DNA of 61,246 bases. Origin: Planctomycetota bacterium (lineage in GTDB: Bacteria > Planctomycetota > Planctomycetia > Gemmatales > Gemmataceae). The DNA lies in contig VGYC01000017.1 of assembly GCA_016873095.1 (NCBI GenBank), positions 1 through 61,246 on the forward strand, written 5' to 3'. The notes below the pieces were generated by a model, which was not told the origin of the DNA, ran no database searches, and saw only the letters and a list, made by a program, of their open reading frames with translations. Position 1 is the first letter of the stretch; each line of letters begins with the position of its first letter. Shown here one piece after another: positions 52,760-61,246 of the stretch. The position numbers and the translations under genes are program-made.

Positions 52760-54061
52760 TCATTCCTGCGCGTCGAACTCCGGGACTGCACCTAGCGGTG
52801 TCAATCCGGGCGGCAAGAGACTGCGTACGCGCGGTTCCAGAGCACGAGCGGGAAGCGTCGCGCTCACCGGCGCCAGCACGGGAATCACCTCCATATCGGC
52901 GGAGTCCGCCGCTGCGGCACACGGTTCCGGCATCCACGGCGCACTGGCGCACTGGCGCGCGGCGCACTTAACGCGAAGCGCCGCTGCCGTGCCAGCAGCG
53001 CTTCGGGAACTCTTCGGCAAAGCGAAGGTGGCACAATCAATCTCAGGATGATCACCGAGCAAGGGCAAGGTTCCCGGAGTGGCGGCCAGCGCCGAAATGC
53101 CCGCGGGTTTGGCCGGAAAGTAGCGACCCTCGGCCAGCGCTTCATCAGCGGCCGCGGCACATCTGGCACCGCCACCCGTGGCACAGGCGACATGACGGCT
53201 ACGCAAGGCGTTGACCACGACGTCAGCCAGGTTGCGTTGCGGCGGCGGCGGGCACCGATAGGCGCACAGCACCCAGGCCGTGCCGGCCACCTGTGCCATG
53301 GCAATGCGCGCCCGGGCGATTGCCGTCGACATCCCCGCCACCGGGCCGACATGGTTGCTCGCGGCGCCGTCAGCGTCAGGGGAGGCCAGCAGTTTCTGTA
53401 ATGACTGGAAGGCGGCGCGGCGAACATCGTCGCACGTTTCACGCGGGTTGCCGTCATCCTCGCGGGCGGCGACCACGAGCGTAAGTGCCTCGATGACGCG
53501 CGGCGTGCCACAGCAACCGCTCCCCAGCGCGCAGGCCGCTTCCTGTCGAACGCAACGATTGCGGTCACAACGCAACGATGCGATGAGCGCCTCTTCCGCC
53601 TCGGGATAGTAATGGCAATCGACTGTTCCAAGATAGCGAACGGCACACAAGCGCGAAGGCGCGCAGGCCTCCTCGGCCCGGACCCGGGCGGCGACCGATT
53701 CGGCCAGGCTGGGCGGATCGCAGCCGCAACCACCGCAACAACCGCAGCACGGACAGCCGCCGAGCATGTTCCGAAACCGGGTCGTCACGCGCCGGCGCAG
53801 CAGGCACAGAGGACATTCACACGGCCGCGGCTGGGCGCAGCAGGCGTCTTCGATGGGCTGGCCCAGAACCGCCACGGTCGGCCTTCCCGCCTCCGGCACT
53901 GCAGTCTGAGTTGGCCTGGTTGCAGGCTCGCCTGGCGCCACCGGTGCGCCGGGAGGCGGTAAGGGAATCGGAATCGGTATGGGCGCTGAAGAGGGCTTGC
54001 GATCCGGCAACGGTTGCGGCTGGTGTAATGGCAGCGGTCTCGAAGCAGTTTTCGATGTCAC
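52760..54061 (-). CDS. Exported Cys-rich HEAT-like protein, apparently frameshifted at its 5' end
   Basis: A 433-residue open frame. The Pro-rich start is followed by a Cys cluster (CCAQPRPCECPLC, CPCCGCCGGCGC). A HEAT-like region comes next (AVRYLGTVDCHYYPEAEEALIASLRCDRNRCVRQEAACALGSGCCG, in parts), and a long Ala/Pro tail. The frame has no signal peptide or ribosome site at its GTG (54061). In another frame upstream, from ATG 54203, a signal peptide MLTAAVTMAAATTGWAQ and a Ser/Pro-rich stretch run into it, with the switch probably near 54020-54060. So the true gene is likely 52760-54203 with a frameshift or sequencing error. Confidence 0.65.
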   Translation of the reverse strand: MTSKTASRPLPLHQPQPLPDRKPSSAPIPIPIPLPPPGAPVAPGEPATRPTQTAVPEAGRPTVAVLGQPIEDACCAQPRPCECPLCLLRRRVTTRFRNMLGGCPCCGCCGGCGCDPPSLAESVAARVRAEEACAPSRLCAVRYLGTVDCHYYPEAEEALIASLRCDRNRCVRQEAACALGSGCCGTPRVIEALTLVVAAREDDGNPRETCDDVRRAAFQSLQKLLASPDADGAASNHVGPVAGMSTAIARARIAMAQVAGTAWVLCAYRCPPPPQRNLADVVVNALRSRHVACATGGGARCAAAADEALAEGRYFPAKPAGISALAATPGTLPLLGDHPEIDCATFALPKSSRSAAGTAAALRVKCAARQCASAPWMPEPCAAAADSADMEVIPVLAPVSATLPARALEPRVRSLLPPGLTPLGAVPEFDAQE

Positions 54062-54203
54062 GGCTGGCGCCGCAGGGTGGCAGCGGGATCGGGACGCCGA
54101 TTTCGCTGATCGGCACGGAGGTCGAGGTCGGCAAGTGGGGCAAAGAAGTTCGCTGAGCCCATCCAGTCGTCGCGGCCGCCATCGTCACGGCAGCGGTCAG
54201 CAT

Positions 54204-54709
54204 CCATGCCTGGCTTCATCCTGCGACTCTGACGGTAACGCGCACACGGAGTGCGCGAAACACCACACACCACGGCGCACCGCACACAGCGTATGCCGCC
54301 GACAATGGCGGCCTGTCCTTTACGTCGGCTGGAGGCTCGGCAAGGCTTGAGGAATTGGAAATATCTAAGGATTGTGGCGGTTGTCGGGAAAGTGCCGGCG
54401 CCGCAGACTCTTACCGGCGCTCCGGCGCCAAGAAAAAAATGGGCCGTCAGCAATCCCCTCGCTGCCGCACGGCCCCAAGGCCAGCCCCACCTCCCCAAGC
54501 GGGGCCGACACGCAAATCTAGGTCACGCCACGCAAAAGGCAAGTCGCTGCGAGAATCCCGTTCCGGCAAGTCCCCCAGCTTGTCAAGTCCCAATGACGGC
54601 CTGCATCCACGCAGATTGCCCAGCCGACTCCGAACCGCTGCGCCAATTGGCTTCGGGCCAGCGGCCGTGTATAGTAGTGACCAATCAAGATCATTGGAGG
54701 GGAGCAGCC
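54204..54709. other. Intergenic stretch
   Basis: About 500 bases before the oxidoreductase gene. The in-frame extension of that gene has no protein character. TATAGT at 54670-54675 may be part of a promoter. No repeat identified. Confidence 0.4.
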
Positions 54710-56029
54710 ATGGCAAGAAACACGCGTCGTGGATTTCTTCGTGACGGCGGCCTGGGCCTGGCGGCGGCGACCGTTCTGGCCAATACCAATGCCGGAGGGG
54801 CCGCTAGCGCCAACAACCGTCTCGTCGTTGGCGTCATGGGGCCCGGAGGGATGGGCACGCATCACCTGCGGGCGCTGGTTGGCCGCAAGGACGTCGAGGT
54901 TGCCTACGTGTGCGATCCGGACCGGAATCGCATGAACGCTGCTGCAACTCTTGTGCACAAGGCCACCGGTCGGGCGCCCCAGGCCGTGGCTGACATGCGT
55001 CGCATTCTCGACCAGAAGACGGTCGATGCCGTGTTCATCGCCACGCCGGACCACTGGCACGGACCGGCCACCATCCTGGCCTGCAACGCCGGCAAGCATG
55101 TCTATGTGGAAAAACCGTGCTCGCACAACATCCGCGAGGGCCGGCTGATGATCGAGGCTGGCCGCCGCAACAAGAAGGTCATCCAGGTCGGCACCCAGAG
55201 CCGCACGGCGCCATTTGTCCGCGAAGCGATGGCGCAACTGCACAAGGGAGCGATCGGTGAGGTCCTGGTGGCCCGAGTCTGGAACAGCCAGTTGCGCGGC
55301 AACATCGGCCACGTCAAGCCGTCGAAACCGCCTGAGAATCTGGACTACGACCTTTGGCTCGGTCCGGCGCCGACTGTCCCCTATCAGTCGAACTGCGTGC
55401 ATGGTCGCTGGCGCTGGTGGTACAACTTTGGCACCGGCGACATGGGCAACGACGGCGTCCACGATCTCGATGTCGCCGTCTGGGGCCTCGGCGTCCGGAC
55501 ACATCCGTCGACAGTCACTGCCCTGGGCGGCAAGTACTTCTTCGACGACGATCAGCAGTTCCCGGACACGCAGACGGTGATCTGCGAGTATGCCGCGGAA
55601 GGGGAGAAGGGAAGGAAGAAGCAGCTCATTTTCGAGCAGCGTATCTGGTCACCCTACGTTCAGGAGGGGCACGAGAACGGCGCGGCCTTCTACGGCACGC
55701 GCGGCATGCTGATCATCGGCCACACGTCGAGCTGGCAGATGTTCGGCCCGCGCAACAAGCTCGTCAAGCAGATGAGTGGCCGCGTCGAAGTGCCGGGCCA
55801 TCACGCCAACTTCTTCGACGCCATTCGCAAGGGCGCTGAACTGAATGCCGACGTCTCCGTCGGCCACCTGGGGGCCACCATCTGCCACCTGGGCAACATC
55901 GCCACGCGCATGGGCCGGGTCCTGCACTTCGACCCCAAGACCGAGCAGATTACGAACGACAAACAGGCCAACGCCCTGGTCCGCCGCCGGTACCGCGAGG
56001 GACACTGGGCCGTGCCGGAGGGGGCGTAG
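54710..56029 (+). CDS. Gfo/Idh/MocA family oxidoreductase with Tat signal
   Basis: A 439-residue protein. The Tat signal is RRGFLRDGGLGLAAATVLA. The Rossmann domain begins NNRLVVGVMGPGGMGTHHLRALVG, then DAVFIATPDHWHGPATILACNAGKHVYVEKPCSHNI (in parts, with the EKP motif). The substrate domain has WWYNFGTGDMGNDGVHDLDVAVWGLG, typical of planctomycete Gfo/Idh/MocA proteins with a GxGDxGxH region. It probably oxidises a sugar or sugar derivative outside the cytoplasm. Strong ribosome site (GGAGGGG, 7 bases before the ATG). Confidence 0.92.
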   Translation: MARNTRRGFLRDGGLGLAAATVLANTNAGGAASANNRLVVGVMGPGGMGTHHLRALVGRKDVEVAYVCDPDRNRMNAAATLVHKATGRAPQAVADMRRILDQKTVDAVFIATPDHWHGPATILACNAGKHVYVEKPCSHNIREGRLMIEAGRRNKKVIQVGTQSRTAPFVREAMAQLHKGAIGEVLVARVWNSQLRGNIGHVKPSKPPENLDYDLWLGPAPTVPYQSNCVHGRWRWWYNFGTGDMGNDGVHDLDVAVWGLGVRTHPSTVTALGGKYFFDDDQQFPDTQTVICEYAAEGEKGRKKQLIFEQRIWSPYVQEGHENGAAFYGTRGMLIIGHTSSWQMFGPRNKLVKQMSGRVEVPGHHANFFDAIRKGAELNADVSVGHLGATICHLGNIATRMGRVLHFDPKTEQITNDKQANALVRRRYREGHWAVPEGA

Positions 56030-56099
56030 CACAGAGGCACAGAGATCGAGAGCAAAGGTAAGACTTGCGGTTTCTCTGTGCCGCATAACCAGCAGTCGC

Positions 56100-59000
56100 T
56101 CACGTCGCGGGCGGCGGGTTGCTGGCCGTGGTCGCCGGGCTGCGCCACATGCGGCGAACCAGCCAGACCACGGCGTACACCAGCAGCACCCACGGCAGCA
56201 CGAACAGGACGCCGACGATGAGGGCGCTCGCGCTGATCGACAGCCCGCGGAGGCTGAAGGCCAGGCCCTGGCGGACCTGCGACCACAGGCCCTTGTCGCT
56301 GGGGACCAGCACGTCGCCGCTGGAGACGACGACGATGATGCGGGCCAGGGCGAGCTTGCCCTCGGGCGCCTTGGGATCCTGGCTGGGGTCGTGGGCCAGA
56401 ACCCGGCCGGTGGCCTTGATCTTCTGGATCAAGCCGGAAGCGGCTGCCAGCGGCACGTCCATGACGACCTGACCGGAGACCTTACCGTCCCGGGTCTGCG
56501 TTTCCTGCGGCGGGTTGATCAGTCGGCCTTCGACTTCCTTGGCCTCGGCGGTGATGAGGGTCAACGCGGTCCTGACGTCGGCGACCTCGATGCCGAGGAT
56601 GGTGGTCTCGCGGGGCGGAATGGTGGCCGCCGAGCTGAGGTCGACGTCGAAGCCGACGCGTGAATCCGTGACGGTGGCCGCTTCCTGCCTGCGGGCCACC
56701 TGACGCAGCAACACCTCGCCGGCCTGGTCGAGCACGCCCTGCACCGTGGCCGGGCCTTCGCTGCGTGGAACCTCGAAGGTGATCTTCGCGGAGACGTTGC
56801 GGCGGTCCAGCTCGTTGAGCGCCGCTGTCTGCACCCGGCCCTTGGCCTTGCCGATGGCGTCGCGCAGCTTTTGATAGACGGCGGGCACATCGACAGCGGC
56901 GATCTTCAAGGTCACCGTCTCGCGCGGCGGCAGCGCCTCGGTGTGCAGCAGTTCGAGGCGGACCAGCACCTTGGCGTCGATCGCCGTGGCCGACTCGGGC
57001 GGCCGCGTGACCTGCCGGCTCAGGCTCTCGCCGGCTGCCGTCAACGCTTCCTGCACCGCGGCTTCGTCGCTGCGCTTGAAGGTGAAGTCGAGCTGCGCGC
57101 TGATGTTGCGGCGGTCCTGCTCGTTGAGCTGGGCGTTGCTGATCCGTGCCTTGACCTTGTCGAGGGCGTCGCGCAGCTTCTGATAGGCGGCCGGCACGTC
57201 CACGGCGGCGATCTTGAGCGTCACCGTCTCGCGCGGCGGCAACGAGTCCGTCGGGATGAGCTCGAGCCGGACCAGCACCTTGGCGTCGGTCACGGTCGGC
57301 GACTCGGGCAGCCGGGCCACCTGCCGGCTCAGGGTTTCGCCCGCCGCCGCGAGCGTCATCAGCACCGCGCCCTCGTCGCTGCGCTTGAAGGCGAAGTCGA
57401 GCTGGCCGGTGATGTTGCGTCGGTCCTTCTCGTTGAGCTGGGCGTTGATGACCCGCGCCTTGAGCTTGCCCAGCGTCTCGCGCAGCTTCTGATAGGCGGC
57501 CGGGACTTCCAGGGCGGCGATCTTCGTGGTCACCGTCTCACGCGGCTGGATGGCGTCGGCGTCGATGAGCGACACGCGGTACAGCACCTTGCTGTCGGTG
57601 ACGTTCTCGCTCTCCGGGACGCGGCTGACCTCCTTGGCGAGCGTCTCGCCGGCGCCGACCAGGGCGGCCTGGACGTCGCCCTGGCCCAGACGGCTGACGT
57701 GGAAATCGAGCTGGGCGTTAATGTTCTGCCGATCCTGCTCGTTGAGCTGGGCGTTGACGACGCTGCCCTTGGCCTTGGCGACCAGCTCGCGCAGCTTTTG
57801 ATAGGTGGCCGGCACGTCGGTGATGGCCAGGCGAAGGATGATGGTCTCACGCGGGGCGACATTGGCGAGGTTGTAGATGGAAACGAGGAAGTGCGTGTCG
57901 CCGCGCTTGATCTTGGCGTCACGCGGGACGACGTTGCCGTTCTCCGTGGCCTGGATGCGGTCGATCTGCAAGCGGACCATGTTGCCGAGCTGCCGCAGGC
58001 GGTCGCGAGTCGGCCCGGCCGATTCCGGGCTGACCTCGAAGTGCAGGATGGCGTTGAACTGCCCCGCCGCATGCTGCTTGAGCTCGGACTTGCTGACGCG
58101 GCCCTTGGCGTCGTTGATGGCCTTGAGCGCGTCCTGGTAGGCCTTCTCGACGTCCTCGACCTCGATGCCGGCCTGCACGCGTTCGTTCTCCGTCACCATC
58201 GCCGCCGTGCGGATTTCCTTCTCGTAGAGCTTGATGGTCAACGTCGACAGCGAGGCGAGGTTGTTGTAGTAGCGGATCTCGCCTTCCATCTCCTCGATCT
58301 TGGTCCGCCAGACGCCGAGCTCTTTCTCGGCTTGCAGGAGGTCCTTGATCTCGCCCTTGCCGGACTTGATGATGCTGATGAGCCGTTCTTCCATGGTGCG
58401 GGCAGCCCGCAGTCGGCTTTCGAGATCGGTGTACTGCTTGGTGACATCGGTGCTGCCCAGGTGCTGGTTCTTCAGCTCACCGACCTTGGCCAGCTCCTTG
58501 CGAAGGTCGAGGATGAACTTGTCGAGCTGCTCGGGCGGCATGCGGACGACGACGGAGCCGCGGACCTTGCCGTTGGCGAGCTTGTCACTGTTGATGGTGG
58601 CGATAAAGCCGCCCTTGCTGGCCGTCACCAGCTGCATGATGGTCGTCACCGAATTGTCGAAGGAATCGATCTCGAACTCGAGCTCGCCGGTGCGGATGAT
58701 GATCTTGCGTGGCGTCAAGTCCGGCGCTGCCTTGGGGTCCTTCTGCCCAGGCAAACCGGTCTCCCTGGGTGGCTCCTTCTGGCCGGCCTGGTTGCCCTGG
58801 CCCGATGCTCGCGACGACCCGGGTTTCTTGGAGTCCTCGGGGTCTTTCTTCCCATCGCCCTTGCTGTTATCGCCTTCCTTGCCGGGCTTGCCCGCGCTGC
58901 CCTCACCCTTGCCGCCCTTGCCATCCTTATCTTTATCTTCACCGGTGATGAGGCCATCGCCGCCCGGCTTGAAGTAGCTGCCGCCGAGCGCGGGCAGCGA

Positions 59001-60008
59001 ACCGTTGGAGGTGTACTTCCAGACGATGTCGGCCGGCTTGGCATCCTTTTTTCCAGCAGGTGCTTTTTCGCTGAACTTGTCGAGCTCTTTCAGAGACTTT
59101 TCCAGGCCCTCACTTGGCTTTTCCTTTGTATCGCCTGAGCCCAGCGGCGTCTTGTAGTAGCCGGGCTGCACGGCTGGCGGCGACACGGGGACTGTGGCGG
59201 GCACGCTCGGGCCCGGCGGCAGGGCCGGCGGAATGTTGACCACCTTCGGAAACGGACTGCGGTAGCGTGTCCCAGTAATCGACAGCACTGTCTTGCCGCC
59301 GTCGGGGATCTGCTGATTTTTGAGGATCAGGCTCAACGAGTCGTCGTGCAGCTTCTTCGCCAACTCCGCGGCGTCCAGCGGGCGATTGTCGAAATGCGGC
59401 ACAGACTTGCCGTCTTTGTCCTTGGTTGGATCGGCTTTCAGTTTGCTTCCAGCCTTGCTCCCGGCTTCCGCTGCCTTGTCGCTGGACTCTTTCGACTTCC
59501 CCACGTCGTCATAAGTTCTCGTGTACTCTTGCTGCCAGTACGACCTGTAATGCAATTCACCGGTGGGCGATTCCTTTCGCTCGCCATTCGTTTGAGGCGG
59601 CAGATCCTCCCGGAAGAAATTGGCCGCGACGGCGGTCCCCGGGACGCGCAGGCTCTCTTCCTCCATCATGCTGATGGCCCCGGCGCCGATGAAGGCGAGC
59701 AGGATGGTGGCGGCGGCGGCGAGGATGATCTTGGCCTTGTGCGTCAGCGGCGCCATGGGTCGCCAGCCATGCCGTTGCGGCACACCCTCAGGCAACGCGC
59801 GGATATTGTCGTCCTCCAGCGCGGGCGCCGGCTTGGCGTCAGCGAACAGTTCCGACAGTTTCCGGCTCAGCGACCAACCCTTGGCAACATCGGCAGCGCA
59901 GGTCGTGCATTCACCCACGTGCTTGTCCAGGCGTTCTCCCTCTGCAGGATCAAGCCCGCCCGCCAGGTACGCGCCCAGGTTCTCTTGCGTCCACACGTGT
60001 TCCGACAT
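56100..60008 (-). CDS. Large membrane anti-sigma-like protein with zf-HC2, DUF4349 and tandem repeats
   Basis: A 1302-residue protein. The zinc-type HVGECTTC motif (H30, C34, C37) opens it, as in anti-sigma factors. A membrane helix is at about residues 93-112 (IILAAAATILLAFIGAGAI). A Lys/Gly/Ser-rich linker leads to a DUF4349 domain (IIIRTGELEFEIDSFDN, VTKQYTDLESRLRAARTMEERL, EIRYYNNLASLSTLTIKLYE). Then come five or six copies of a unit of about 103 residues (PRETVTLKIAAVDVPAAYQK, AQLNEQDRRNISAQLDF), 56590-58200. A C-terminal helix and a basic tail close it. It follows the ECF sigma gene and palindrome A3, so it probably holds that sigma factor at the membrane. Confidence 0.88.
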   Translation of the reverse strand: MSEHVWTQENLGAYLAGGLDPAEGERLDKHVGECTTCAADVAKGWSLSRKLSELFADAKPAPALEDDNIRALPEGVPQRHGWRPMAPLTHKAKIILAAAATILLAFIGAGAISMMEEESLRVPGTAVAANFFREDLPPQTNGERKESPTGELHYRSYWQQEYTRTYDDVGKSKESSDKAAEAGSKAGSKLKADPTKDKDGKSVPHFDNRPLDAAELAKKLHDDSLSLILKNQQIPDGGKTVLSITGTRYRSPFPKVVNIPPALPPGPSVPATVPVSPPAVQPGYYKTPLGSGDTKEKPSEGLEKSLKELDKFSEKAPAGKKDAKPADIVWKYTSNGSLPALGGSYFKPGGDGLITGEDKDKDGKGGKGEGSAGKPGKEGDNSKGDGKKDPEDSKKPGSSRASGQGNQAGQKEPPRETGLPGQKDPKAAPDLTPRKIIIRTGELEFEIDSFDNSVTTIMQLVTASKGGFIATINSDKLANGKVRGSVVVRMPPEQLDKFILDLRKELAKVGELKNQHLGSTDVTKQYTDLESRLRAARTMEERLISIIKSGKGEIKDLLQAEKELGVWRTKIEEMEGEIRYYNNLASLSTLTIKLYEKEIRTAAMVTENERVQAGIEVEDVEKAYQDALKAINDAKGRVSKSELKQHAAGQFNAILHFEVSPESAGPTRDRLRQLGNMVRLQIDRIQATENGNVVPRDAKIKRGDTHFLVSIYNLANVAPRETIILRLAITDVPATYQKLRELVAKAKGSVVNAQLNEQDRQNINAQLDFHVSRLGQGDVQAALVGAGETLAKEVSRVPESENVTDSKVLYRVSLIDADAIQPRETVTTKIAALEVPAAYQKLRETLGKLKARVINAQLNEKDRRNITGQLDFAFKRSDEGAVLMTLAAAGETLSRQVARLPESPTVTDAKVLVRLELIPTDSLPPRETVTLKIAAVDVPAAYQKLRDALDKVKARISNAQLNEQDRRNISAQLDFTFKRSDEAAVQEALTAAGESLSRQVTRPPESATAIDAKVLVRLELLHTEALPPRETVTLKIAAVDVPAVYQKLRDAIGKAKGRVQTAALNELDRRNVSAKITFEVPRSEGPATVQGVLDQAGEVLLRQVARRQEAATVTDSRVGFDVDLSSAATIPPRETTILGIEVADVRTALTLITAEAKEVEGRLINPPQETQTRDGKVSGQVVMDVPLAAASGLIQKIKATGRVLAHDPSQDPKAPEGKLALARIIVVVSSGDVLVPSDKGLWSQVRQGLAFSLRGLSISASALIVGVLFVLPWVLLVYAVVWLVRRMWRSPATTASNPPPAT
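56590..57850 (-). repeat. Tandem coding repeats of about 310 bases within the anti-sigma-like gene
   Basis: The CGTCTCGCG-type codons of PRETVT recur near 56605, 56918, 57228, 57537 and 57850, giving four full periods of about 310 bases and a diverged outer copy. Copies 2 and 3 are closest to each other. Unit homogenisation or recent duplication is suggested. Confidence 0.82.
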
Positions 60009-60030
60009 GACTTTCTCTCCGATATCTGGA

Positions 60031-60084
60031 TCAACCGCTTGCGGTTTCGCGCGGATGCCGGTGCGCGAAACCGCAAGCGGTTGA
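60031..60084. repeat. Palindromic repeat family A, copy 3
   Basis: A perfect 22-bp inverted repeat (arms 60031-60052 and 60063-60084, 10-base loop) carrying the same ACCGCTTGCGGTTTCGC core as copy 1. It lies 5 bases after the sigma factor stop and before the anti-sigma-like ATG, so it could lower the amount of anti-sigma mRNA relative to sigma. Confidence 0.88.
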
Positions 60085-60089
60085 ATCAG

Positions 60090-60659
60090 TCATTGCAACT
60101 TCCCGTTCAGTCCCTCGAGTCGCGTGCGCAGCAATTTAAGCCCGCGGTTCAGCAGGCCGCGCAGGGAGCCGTTGGATAGTCCCAGCTGAGTCTCGATCGT
60201 TTCGTAGTCGGCTTCGAGGATGTACCGCAGGGTCAACGGCAGGCGATATTCCTCGGGAAGGGAGCGCAGGACGGCGAGCACCTGCCCGCGCGTCTCGGCC
60301 TGTTCGGAAACCTGCTCGGGCGACGGCGAAGGACATGTCACCCTGGTCAAGGCGTCGCAACCGGCGCGTGGCGGCGGCGTGCGTTTCAGCCGTGCTTGCC
60401 GGCGAACCGCCTCGGCCAGAACGTTCTGCGCGATGGTCAACAGCCAGCCGCGCAGACTGCCCGGGTCCTTCAGCTTGCTCAGCCCCCGAAAGGCCAGCAG
60501 CCAGGTCTCCTGGAGCAGATCCTCCGCCCAGTGCCGGTCGCCCGTCTCGAGATACAGTCGGGCGTAAACGAGACGGGACGTACGGCGGACGAGCTCCTCA
60601 AACGCCAGCCGGTCGCCGGCTTGGGCCTGCCGGACCAGGTCCGTGTCGCCGTTGGTCAT
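60090..60659 (-). CDS. ECF-type RNA polymerase sigma factor
   Basis: A 189-residue sigma-70 family protein. Region 2 holds DRLAFEELVRRTSRLVYARLYLETGDRHWAEDLLQETWLLAFRGL (in parts; the LLQETW motif). Region 4 has LPEEYRLPLTLRYILEADYETIETQLGLSNGSLRGLLNRGLKLLR. It would direct transcription of a stress or envelope regulon. A zf-HC2 membrane anti-sigma gene lies directly downstream on the strand. Confidence 0.93.
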   Translation of the reverse strand: MTNGDTDLVRQAQAGDRLAFEELVRRTSRLVYARLYLETGDRHWAEDLLQETWLLAFRGLSKLKDPGSLRGWLLTIAQNVLAEAVRRQARLKRTPPPRAGCDALTRVTCPSPSPEQVSEQAETRGQVLAVLRSLPEEYRLPLTLRYILEADYETIETQLGLSNGSLRGLLNRGLKLLRTRLEGLNGKLQ

Positions 60660-60737
60660 TGGCCCTCCCGAATAGAGACGGTGGTTCGGCTCGGGAGTGC
60701 GCGAGAAATGTGGAATTGAGTGGTTAGCCGCTTATTA

Positions 60738-60807
60738 GTTTTCAGTTTTCAGTGTTCAGTGTTCAGCGAAGACGCTGGACTGGAACTGAACACTGAAAAC
60801 TGAAAAC
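60738..60807. repeat. AT-rich inverted repeat family C, copy 2
   Basis: Left arm (29 bases, 60738-60766) built from TTTTCAGT units; right arm CTGAACACTGAAAACTGAAA then AC (60786-60807). Longer than copy 1 and with a 19-base loop. It lies between the minus-strand gene ending at 60811 and the sigma gene. Confidence 0.82.
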
Positions 60808-60810
60808 CGG

Positions 60811-61224
60811 CTAGTTGCAGCCTGCCTGGGCGATGTTCACGATCGCGCCGTGGTTGATGATGATGATTGTGTACTCTTGTTCTTCCGTCGGCGTCCAGCG
60901 GCACACGCACAGGTCGGAGCCGCCGCCTTTGTCCGCTCCCGGGTCCACATCCCTGGCCACGATCTTGCCATTAGAGTCCTTGACAATCACGTCCAGGTCG
61001 GAGTCGCCGTCGCCGCCGAGGAAGAACTCGGCCAGCGCGTTGGCCTTGAAGGTGATCTTCAGGACGTGGGTGCCGGGAGTCTTGCCCTCGGCAGCCGCCA
61101 CGGTGATCGCCGGGAAGCACTTGCAGGCGCCGGTCTTCTTGTGCGTCCAGCGTAACCGGTCACGGGTCGATATAGCTCGGAATCGTGGTTTCGGGTACTG
61201 TTGCGGTTGGCATGGATGCTCCAC
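60811..61224 (-). CDS. Protein with a PPC-like beta domain, possibly reaching past the window
   Basis: A 137-residue frame ending TIIIINHGAIVNIAQAGCN. The domain THVLKITFKANALAEFFLGG, DGDSDLDVIVKDSNGKIVARDVDPGADKGG, then LCVCRWTPTEEQEYT resembles pre-peptidase C-terminal (PPC)-type secreted beta domains. The frame is open to the window edge at 61246 and the GTG at 61224 has no good ribosome site, so the true start may lie outside. A probable exported protein, not confirmed. Confidence 0.55.
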   Translation of the reverse strand: MEHPCQPQQYPKPRFRAISTRDRLRWTHKKTGACKCFPAITVAAAEGKTPGTHVLKITFKANALAEFFLGGDGDSDLDVIVKDSNGKIVARDVDPGADKGGGSDLCVCRWTPTEEQEYTIIIINHGAIVNIAQAGCN

Positions 61225-61246
61225 CGACAGTATCGGCAGAAGTGTT

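Noticed and set aside
56871-59138. 755-codon plus-strand frame within the anti-sigma-like gene
   Set aside because: Follows the tandem repeats of the minus-strand gene and has no motif; shadow frame.

Overview
The window looks like a piece of a planctomycete chromosome, most likely a Gemmataceae relative. This rests on gene content: a DUF1559 type II prepilin followed by a carboxypeptidase-regulatory-like lipoprotein, a Tat-exported DUF1501 protein, DUF1573 proteins, a Uma2 protein, Tat-exported Gfo/Idh/MocA oxidoreductase, PQQ-like propeller and many secreted proteins of unknown function. The DNA is GC-rich with strong third-position GC bias, so long antisense shadow frames are common. No 16S rRNA or tRNA was seen, so the family-level placement is inference.

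Layout. 1-218: 3' end of an IS66-type transposase. 638-7239 (minus strand): two cyclophilins, SRP RNA, dnaX, ybaB, rpoN and a secreted protein. 7440-20948: membrane protein, DUF1501, SIS isomerase, Uma2, RmlD-like reductase, 23S rRNA methyltransferase-like protein, ABC exporter, serine hydrolase and a thioredoxin-fold protein. 21227-22402: a divergent EF-Tu with its own terminator. 22808-29951: a DUF5678/retropepsin-like pair, a DUF1573 plus LolA-like pair, a cyclase and a PQQ propeller protein. 30342-32948: small protein, Cys-rich secreted protein interrupted by an in-frame UGA, LolA-like membrane protein, and a DUF1573-like protein with an in-frame UGA followed by a SECIS-like hairpin. 33034-35737 (minus): an E1-like/E2-like ubiquitin-type module. 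35913-40069 (minus): CDP-sugar synthesis and glycosyl transfer. 40338-46906: DUF3179, prepilin cluster, two TPR paralogues, mog and a methyltransferase. 46899-56029: DUF29, YHS-like protein, phosphate permease, glycerate kinase, HlyD-like adaptor, Cys-rich protein and oxidoreductase. 56100-60659 (minus): an ECF sigma factor and a 1302-residue membrane anti-sigma-like protein with tandem repeats. The right edge holds a secreted-type domain protein that may run out of the window.

Most notable. (1) A candidate selenoprotein at 32523-32948: codon 75 is UGA next to Cys74, and 12 nt later a perfect 6-bp stem carries a GGUCU loop. (2) A split E1/E2 module with a 60-residue protein and a 409-residue partner, without a recognisable JAB peptidase or CD-NTase. 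(3) An A10 slippage site in dnaX predicted to give a 432-residue gamma beside a 638-residue tau. (4) About 15 palindromic or near-palindromic elements in eight families, many just after stop codons or just before starts.

Limits: everything was read by eye. Family names come from motif recognition, not searches.
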